A program made the translations under genes and the position numbers. The notes under the pieces are model-generated. The model had not been told where the DNA came from and ran no database searches. It saw only the letters and a program-made list of their open reading frames with translations. From the NCBI GenBank assembly GCA_003232595.1, contig QIIJ01000370.1:1-6499 (forward strand): DNA of 6,499 bases, in the 5' to 3' direction. Positions 1 through 4,271 of the stretch are shown one piece after another (position 1 is the stretch's first letter; each line of letters starts with the position of its first letter). This DNA is from Aurantimonadaceae bacterium. Lineage in GTDB: Bacteria; Pseudomonadota; Alphaproteobacteria; Rhizobiales; Rhizobiaceae.

Positions 1-1229
1 TTCTTGCGTCTCTTGGTTATCGGGCACCAGCATCTGGCAGGCACCGGGAGAAGGACCACCTCCAAAAGCTCTTCTCCCTTGCCGCAAAGTTTTGTGATGC
101 CTTTGTACTTCCAAATGATCATGCACCAGACATGCATTTTTTTGGCGGGCGCATCAAACCGTCCGATTTTGGTATAAGCAGCCCGCTGGACAAAATCGTA
201 TCTGTCAGCGGCAAGGGCACAACACCTGCAGCAGCCTTCGAAAGTTGTATCGGCGAGGCATGCGAATATCTCTCGATGATTGAACACGAAAATGACCCGC
301 TGATCAGCCGGACAGACAATTTGCCAAACCTGAACAGCCATTTGTCAACATGGTGTGCGGCTGAGTTGGGCGTTACAAAACTGGCTGAAGAAGACATAAG
401 AGACTGGATCAAAGTCAACACAATTAGCGACAACAACAGCCAATGGCTGCCATTGGAGCTGGTCCTGCGGCGCTCTCATTGTAAGCCGAAAGGCAACAAC
501 TCCGCAGGCAGCAATGGCCTTGGTGCCGGTACGTCACTGGAAATGGCAACTTACTCGGCAATGATGGAGCTGATTGAACGGGATGCGGTCATGATGTGGT
601 GGCATCGCCAGCAACCCGTCCCTGCTCCCGCTCCCGAATTGCTGGATTATATTCGAAACTCTTTTCCAGGGATTATTCCGCCCGCCAACAGCAATTACAA
701 AATCTGGTTTTTTGACCTAACCTGCGATACCGGAATTCCGGTATTTGCAGCGCTGTCATCAACGGGGGCAAATTCAGTTCTCTCCACAGGGTTTTCCGCC
801 GACATTGATCCAGCAAAAGCACTTGTTGGTGCACTGGTCGAACTCAAACAGGCAGAGCTTGGACAGGCGCTGGAAAAAGCAAAATCCGCCAATCTCAAAG
901 AGGAAAATCAGTCAGGCAAAACAAATGGCGACGACAGGATAACAATTGAGAATTTCCCCATGCTGCGCCCCAACAGTGTCAGAACGACTTTGCGCGAAAT
1001 GCCTTGTTATACAACAACCTCAGAATGTTTCGCCCATTTGCAGACCATCGGGTGCCCGCTATATTGCGCCGATATCACCAGAAAAGAACTTGGAGTTCCG
1101 GTAGTCAAATTGCTTTCTCCCGGATTGCAGGCACCAGATTTGAACTGGATAACGCCGCGGCTTCAAAACATTTTGGCCGCCAATAAACATTCAACTATCG
1201 GGTTGAAAACCCTCACTTCTCTATATTGA
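1..1229 (+). CDS. YcaO-domain protein, probable RiPP-modifying cyclodehydratase/thioamidase (5' end outside window)
   Basis: The frame is open from base 3 to the TGA at 1227-1229, giving 408 visible residues. An ATG at 132 is internal, because clearly coding-like sequence continues upstream to the window edge, so the true start lies outside. YcaO proteins bind ATP and Mg and phosphorylate a peptide-backbone oxygen, which lets a Cys/Ser/Thr side chain or an external sulfur attack. Counting residues from base 3, motifs seen are SVSGKG at 67-72 (ATP-binding loop), GEACE at 84-88 (family acidic helix), NGLGAG at 171-176 and ELIERDA at 189-195 followed by MMWW, the hallmark of the YcaO fold. The C-terminal strand-helix unit DITRKELGVPVVKLLSPGL is also typical. 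The protein ends in TSLY and lacks the Pro-rich PxPxP tail of many azoline-forming YcaOs. No partner (E1-like, TfuA or dehydrogenase) is in the window. The fold call is strong; the reaction and substrate are inferred from the neighbouring precursor-like gene. Confidence 0.9.
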   Translation, partial: LASLGYRAPASGRHREKDHLQKLFSLAAKFCDAFVLPNDHAPDMHFFGGRIKPSDFGISSPLDKIVSVSGKGTTPAAAFESCIGEACEYLSMIEHENDPLISRTDNLPNLNSHLSTWCAAELGVTKLAEEDIRDWIKVNTISDNNSQWLPLELVLRRSHCKPKGNNSAGSNGLGAGTSLEMATYSAMMELIERDAVMMWWHRQQPVPAPAPELLDYIRNSFPGIIPPANSNYKIWFFDLTCDTGIPVFAALSSTGANSVLSTGFSADIDPAKALVGALVELKQAELGQALEKAKSANLKEENQSGKTNGDDRITIENFPMLRPNSVRTTLREMPCYTTTSECFAHLQTIGCPLYCADITRKELGVPVVKLLSPGLQAPDLNWITPRLQNILAANKHSTIGLKTLTSLY

Positions 1230-1266
1230 CGCGAGGCAGTGTTCACAAGGCTACTGGGACGTGTAC

Positions 1267-1350
1267 ATGATCAAAGAGTTTTTTATTTCCATGGTCCCGA
1301 AGGTGTGGTCTACTGTCTTTTTAGGGGATAACATTGATGAAATCTGGTAA
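1267..1350 (+). other. Possible 27-codon leader ORF in the YcaO-regulator gap
   Basis: In the 107-base gap after the YcaO gene there is an ATG at 1267 whose frame runs 27 codons to a TAA at 1348-1350. It overlaps the first codons of the regulator gene in another frame. It begins MIKEFF and ends DEIW. GGGAC at 1256-1260 is a poor ribosome-binding candidate. The overlap would allow translational coupling to the regulator, but an ORF this short can arise by chance. No convincing sigma-70 promoter or terminator is visible in the gap, so the regulator may be co-transcribed with the YcaO gene. Confidence 0.12.
1323..1328 (+). promoter_or_regulatory. Ribosome binding site deciding the regulator start
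   Basis: AGGGGA lies 8 bases upstream of the ATG at 1337 and only 5 bases from the in-frame TTG at 1334. The spacing and the start-codon type both favour ATG 1337. Confidence 0.7.
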
Positions 1351-3367
1351 ATCAGAGCCAAATGGCCGCTTGACCGTAAATATGCTGGACGGTTTTTCGG
1401 CAGAATTCCCCGTTGGCGCGCCTGTAAATATTTCCAACACCAAAGCCTGCGCCCTGATTTCCTATCTGTGTCTCAAGCCGAAAAAATCTGAAACACGCGA
1501 AAGACTGGTGGGGCTTTTGTGGAGCGAAAGCAGCGAAGAGCTTGCCCGCGCTTCGCTTCGCCAATGCATCAAACAACTGAAAACCGCCTTTGAAAAAGTT
1601 GGCTACAACGGCCTGGTGATATCGCACCAACATATTTCTCTTGTTGATGACCTGATCACCAGTGATGTCCAGAATATCCTTGACCAGCTTACAGCACAAA
1701 AGGTACCGCAGCAGATGCTGCAACAGGGTGAGGCATCGGAAAGGCTGCTTTACGGATTTGATGATCTCGATCCCTCGTTCAGCGCCTGGCTGCAAGTCTC
1801 ACGGCAGAATTTCAGCACCACCATTGCCGCGGATCTGGACAATATCCTGGCATCACAGGATACACAACAACGAGAGAACTCAGCCAGGGCGATATTGAAT
1901 TCCGACCCAAGCCATGAACCCGCACACCGCCACCTCATTAAAAAACATGCAAAAGACGGCAATATTTCTGCCGCCCTTGATCAATACAAGTCACTGTGGG
2001 ATTTGCTTGACGAGGACTATGACATGGAACCTTCTGAGCAAACCATCTCCCTGATTGGCAAGGTCAAGTCCGGCGACATTGGCGCAACCAGCGCTGAACC
2101 CTCTTTTCCCATTCCCAATATTGCCCCGCCCACCGAAGCAGCCAATCCGCACAAGCTGCCTGTTATTGGCGTTTGTCAGTTCAGAGCACCGGTTATAGAT
2201 TCTGAGACCGAATATTTCGTCGATGGATTCCAGCGGGAGTTAACCGCGTCGCTTGTCCGGTTTCGCGACTGGATCATTCTTGATGGCCAGCGCACGGGCG
2301 AGGTACAATTCAGCAATTGGCCGACAAACACGCCGAATATCCAGTATCTGGTTGAAGGCAATATTTCGGTGATGGAAGACATCACTCATTGTTCTGTAAC
2401 CCTGAAAAATGTTCAGACCGGACAATATATCTGGGGTGAACAGTTCGATATTGCCCCGCAAAATTTGGTGAAAGTACAAAAATACATTGTCAGCCGGATT
2501 GCCGTTGCGCTCAATATCTATGTATCCCACGAAAGGCTGGAACAAGCTGCTGCCCAGCCGGATGTTTCCTGGCAGATTTACAATCTGTGGCTTCTTGGCC
2601 AGTCCCTGAGCTTTCGGTGGCGTCCAAAATTCACAAAAAAGGCCGAAAAAATATTCCGGCAAATCATTGATCAGGCTCCAAGGTTTGCGCCTGCCTACAG
2701 CAGTCTGGTGCAGCTTGAAAATACCCGCCACCTGGTATCGCCCGGCATACTTCGTGACCGCCCGCGCGAAGAAAGCACCCTTGAACTGGCCAAAACCGCA
2801 GTCAGTCTTGACCCTCTCAACACAAGAACCCAGTTGTCGGCAGCATGGTCATTTGCCATGAATGACCGGTTTCAGCAGGCAGCACTTTATTACAATCAAG
2901 CTCGTGAACTCAATCAGAATGACTCCTGGACAATGGTTTCCGCTGCACTGGGGCTGGCATTTTGCGGCAATCTGAATGAGGCAAGAGCCGCCGCCACTGC
3001 CGCCCTTGATCTTGATCACAATCCTTCGCCATCCCATTGCGAATATCAATCAAACATACGATTTCTTGAAGGCGACTACGAGGGCTGTGATATGTGGAGT
3101 GAGCGGGCGCAGACAATTACCAGAGATTCCGATGCCTGGCGGGTGGCAGCCCTCTCCCATCTTGGACGCAACAGGGAAGCCAAAGCTCTCGGCCTGAAAT
3201 TTATTGAGCAGACCCAGAAAAACTGGGTGGGAGGCGAGCCGGCGCGCCCGGCAGATGTCGGCTACTGGTTTATCCAGTGCTTTCCTATTGCCGAACGGGA
3301 GGCACGGCATCGCCTTATTACAGGGCTGAATGAGGCCGGTATTCCCGTGCCCAATACCCGGCCCTGA
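1337..3367 (+). CDS. BTAD / TolB-like / TPR transcriptional regulator
   Basis: This 676-residue protein is probably a cytoplasmic transcriptional regulator; I see no signal peptide or membrane segment. Residues about 10-100 fit the OmpR/SARP-type winged helix: an N-terminal beta region, TKACALISYLCLKP, then RERLVGLLWSE and a recognition-helix-like ASLRQCIKQLKTAF. Residues about 105-245 resemble the BTAD helical domain (PAHRHLIKKHAKDGNISAALDQYKSL). Residues about 275-395 match the TolB-like segment that often follows such domains: VIGVCQF, ETEYFVDGF, YLVEGNIS, TGQYIWGEQFD, then KVQKYIVSRIAVAL. Residues about 412-660 are helical TPR-like repeats, for example AEKIFRQIIDQAPRFAPAYS and AALYYNQARELNQNDSW. 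ATG 1337 is preferred over TTG 1334 because AGGGGA sits 8 bases upstream. The gene lies downstream of the YcaO gene on the same strand and converges on the precursor-like gene, so it may control this locus. Its effector and operator are unknown. Confidence 0.88.
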   Translation: MKSGKSEPNGRLTVNMLDGFSAEFPVGAPVNISNTKACALISYLCLKPKKSETRERLVGLLWSESSEELARASLRQCIKQLKTAFEKVGYNGLVISHQHISLVDDLITSDVQNILDQLTAQKVPQQMLQQGEASERLLYGFDDLDPSFSAWLQVSRQNFSTTIAADLDNILASQDTQQRENSARAILNSDPSHEPAHRHLIKKHAKDGNISAALDQYKSLWDLLDEDYDMEPSEQTISLIGKVKSGDIGATSAEPSFPIPNIAPPTEAANPHKLPVIGVCQFRAPVIDSETEYFVDGFQRELTASLVRFRDWIILDGQRTGEVQFSNWPTNTPNIQYLVEGNISVMEDITHCSVTLKNVQTGQYIWGEQFDIAPQNLVKVQKYIVSRIAVALNIYVSHERLEQAAAQPDVSWQIYNLWLLGQSLSFRWRPKFTKKAEKIFRQIIDQAPRFAPAYSSLVQLENTRHLVSPGILRDRPREESTLELAKTAVSLDPLNTRTQLSAAWSFAMNDRFQQAALYYNQARELNQNDSWTMVSAALGLAFCGNLNEARAAATAALDLDHNPSPSHCEYQSNIRFLEGDYEGCDMWSERAQTITRDSDAWRVAALSHLGRNREAKALGLKFIEQTQKNWVGGEPARPADVGYWFIQCFPIAEREARHRLITGLNEAGIPVPNTRP

Positions 3368-3372
3368 TTTTT
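3334..3372 (+). terminator. Intrinsic terminator overlapping the regulator stop codon
   Basis: GGCCGGTATT (3334-3343) pairs with AATACCCGGCC (3353-3363) through ten base pairs with one bulged C (3359) and a 9-base loop. After CTGA comes TTTTT at 3368-3372. This is a rho-independent terminator shape for plus-strand transcripts, built into the last codons of the regulator. The T-run reaches into the stop codon of the facing gene. On the minus strand the hairpin lacks a following T-run. Confidence 0.6.
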
Positions 3373-3805
3373 ACATGCATTTGGTGATACAATAGTCACC
3401 CAAGCGGGCACGCAACAAGTCGTCCCATTTATCCGGTGAAACATCATATTCCTTGGTCGAATCGACAAATGCATTGTCATATTTTTCCGGCAGCAGATAT
3501 GTGCCATCATCTGTAGCATTGGCGGAATCCTTGATCCCCTGCGCTATCATTCTTGCAGATGGGACAATCACCGTCAGCGTATCATCATGGAGATCGATAT
3601 AGTTGATTTTGGTAACCTCCGGAATGGGGGTGCCGTCAAACCATTTGTCGCAGCCATCCGGCCACTCGTTGTTAATACCTGCATCTGTGAGGGTTGTCTT
3701 AAAATCCTCAATATTGCCCGGACGTGAAGACGGGTCTTCCGCCCACCCGCGCAACAGTCCCCCAAGTATTTCATGTTTATCAATTTTTACTATTTTCACA
3801 GCCAT
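3371..3805 (-). CDS. Putative RiPP precursor, NHLP-like acidic small protein with C-terminal CxxxC
   Basis: This is a 144-residue, strongly acidic protein without a signal peptide. The start is ATG 3805, with GAGAGG seven bases upstream; an in-frame TTG at 3820 overlaps that ribosome binding site and is rejected. Residues about 13-44 (ILGGLLRGWAEDP ... DFKTTLTDAGI) resemble the helix and 'adP.aaLaeaGi' pattern of nitrile-hydratase-like leader peptides. Residues 64-85 (VTKINYIDLHDDTLTVIVPS) resemble the 'v.vv.dt.dtl.lvlP' strand of the same group. Cysteines are C52, C139 and C143; the protein ends GDYCITKCM. In an NHLP-type substrate the long body would be the leader and the short tail the modified core, with C139, T141 and C143 as possible YcaO targets. 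The leader is longer than usual and the core very short, so this could instead be a different conserved protein that merely shares the fold. The gene converges with the regulator, 3 bases apart, and has its own upstream palindrome. Confidence 0.6.
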   Translation of the reverse strand: MAVKIVKIDKHEILGGLLRGWAEDPSSRPGNIEDFKTTLTDAGINNEWPDGCDKWFDGTPIPEVTKINYIDLHDDTLTVIVPSARMIAQGIKDSANATDDGTYLLPEKYDNAFVDSTKEYDVSPDKWDDLLRARLGDYCITKCM

Positions 3806-3812
3806 AATATTG

Positions 3813-3818
3813 CCTCTC
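3813..3818 (-). promoter_or_regulatory. Ribosome binding site deciding the precursor start
   Basis: On the minus strand GAGAGG occupies 3818-3813, seven bases before the ATG at 3805. It fixes the start and shortens the longest possible frame by five codons. Confidence 0.8.
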
Positions 3819-3855
3819 AATGTATTTGGTGTAAATTGCCTCTAGATTAGATCAT

Positions 3856-3881
3856 CAGGTATATTAAACATAATATACCTG
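3856..3881. promoter_or_regulatory. Perfect palindrome upstream of the precursor gene, probable operator
   Basis: CAGGTATATT (3856-3865) and AATATACCTG (3872-3881) are exact reverse complements separated by AAACAT. The centre lies about 63 bases upstream of the ATG at 3805, in AT-rich sequence where a promoter is expected. No T-run follows, so it is not a typical terminator. Arm length and symmetry suit a dimeric regulator. The CAGGT/ACCTG ends recall lux-type boxes, but with the half-sites inside out, so I do not assign a regulator family. Confidence 0.55.
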
Positions 3882-3957
3882 TTTTATTGAAGTTACATTA
3901 TTTTCAGTGCTCCTTTACTGAATTCCCCTGGGCCTGCTCGCGCGTTTGTTGTTGAAA

Positions 3958-4021
3958 ACTATTGCGAATTAATGCCGTTGGCCCGTGATTCTACCGTGAA
4001 TCGGCGATGACACGCAATAGT
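3958..4021. repeat. Nested inverted repeat in the divergent region
   Basis: ACTATTGCG (3958-3966) is the exact reverse complement of CGCAATAGT (4013-4021). Inside lies a second pair, GATTC (3987-3991) with GAATC (3998-4002), around a 6-base loop. GCC (3974-3976) can also pair with GGC (4003-4005). The arms nest, so one strand could fold into an interrupted stem-loop of about 64 bases. It may be a structured leader, a small RNA or a pair of protein-binding sites; nothing in the sequence decides which. Confidence 0.45.
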
Positions 4022-4057
4022 GGGTTCATATCCGCCAACCTGCAGCGTGGATTCATA
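4020..4057. repeat. Imperfect direct repeat GTGGRTTCATA
   Basis: GTGGGTTCATA (4020-4030) and GTGGATTCATA (4047-4057) match at 10 of 11 positions with starts 27 bases apart. Direct-repeat operators are typical of SARP/OmpR-type winged-helix proteins, so the BTAD regulator is a conceivable binder. Two copies are weak evidence. Confidence 0.3.
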
Positions 4058-4092
4058 AGACGAGTTGTGTTAACCATACACTCTATCTAAAG

Positions 4093-4120
4093 TTGCTTTT
4101 TGGTTAATTTTCTATTAATA
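4093..4120 (+). promoter_or_regulatory. Weak sigma-70-like promoter candidate for the membrane gene
   Basis: TTGCTT (4093-4098) is followed after 16 bases by TTAATA (4115-4120), with TAATAC at 4117-4122 as an alternative -10. It would leave an untranslated leader of about 145 bases before ATG 4272. The match is poor and the call is tentative. Confidence 0.2.
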
Positions 4121-4259
4121 CGTGTCATTCGGCAATTGTTACAACCAGATCACATTGTGGTCCGACTGCAATTTATAGCCGCAATCGATCTTCAGTCCAT
4201 GCGCACCGTATCCTGTCGCATATTCCGACCGGATTTCGATCCTGGAAAGCATAACCGTC

Positions 4260-4263
4260 AAGG
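4260..4263 (+). promoter_or_regulatory. Ribosome binding site for the membrane fusion gene
   Basis: AAGG at 4260-4263 lies 8 bases before ATG 4272. The in-frame GTG at 4263 is the only nearby alternative; its nearest purine-rich site (GGAAAG, 4244-4249) is 13 bases away, so ATG 4272 is preferred. The frame is closed upstream by TAG at 4176. Confidence 0.6.
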
Positions 4264-4271
4264 TGCCTGGA

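Larger units (their letters stand above)
3806..4271. other. 466-base divergent non-coding region with multiple symmetries
   Basis: This region separates the minus-strand precursor-like gene from the plus-strand membrane gene. It must hold the promoters of at least those two genes. The part next to the precursor (about 3820-3900) is visibly AT-rich. I see no convincing protein gene, tRNA or IS end. It contains the palindrome at 3856-3881, the nested inverted repeat at 3958-4021, the direct repeat at 4020-4057 and a loose TTAACCA/TGGTTAA inverted repeat at 4070-4107. AGAGGCAAT also occurs twice on the minus strand (3843-3835 and 3817-3809), the second copy within the precursor ribosome binding site. 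Confidence 0.6.

Noticed and set aside
132..134. ATG 132 as the true start of the YcaO gene
   Set aside because: The same frame is open to the window edge with plausible protein sequence (FSLAAKFCDAFVLP), so the start is upstream.
1226..1256. TTGACG at the YcaO stop as a -35 element for the regulator
   Set aside because: No acceptable -10 hexamer follows at 16-19 bases; the nearest sequence is CTACTG.
1334..1336. TTG start for the regulator
   Set aside because: It is only 5 bases from AGGGGA, while the adjacent ATG at 1337 has normal 8-base spacing.
2240..2731. 163-codon minus-strand ORF inside the regulator
   Set aside because: It is antisense to the TolB-like/TPR coding region and shows no motif or ribosome binding site of note.
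3806..3820. TTG start at 3820 adding five residues to the precursor-like protein
   Set aside because: The TTG overlaps the GAGAGG ribosome binding site that is ideally spaced for ATG 3805, and no better site precedes the TTG.
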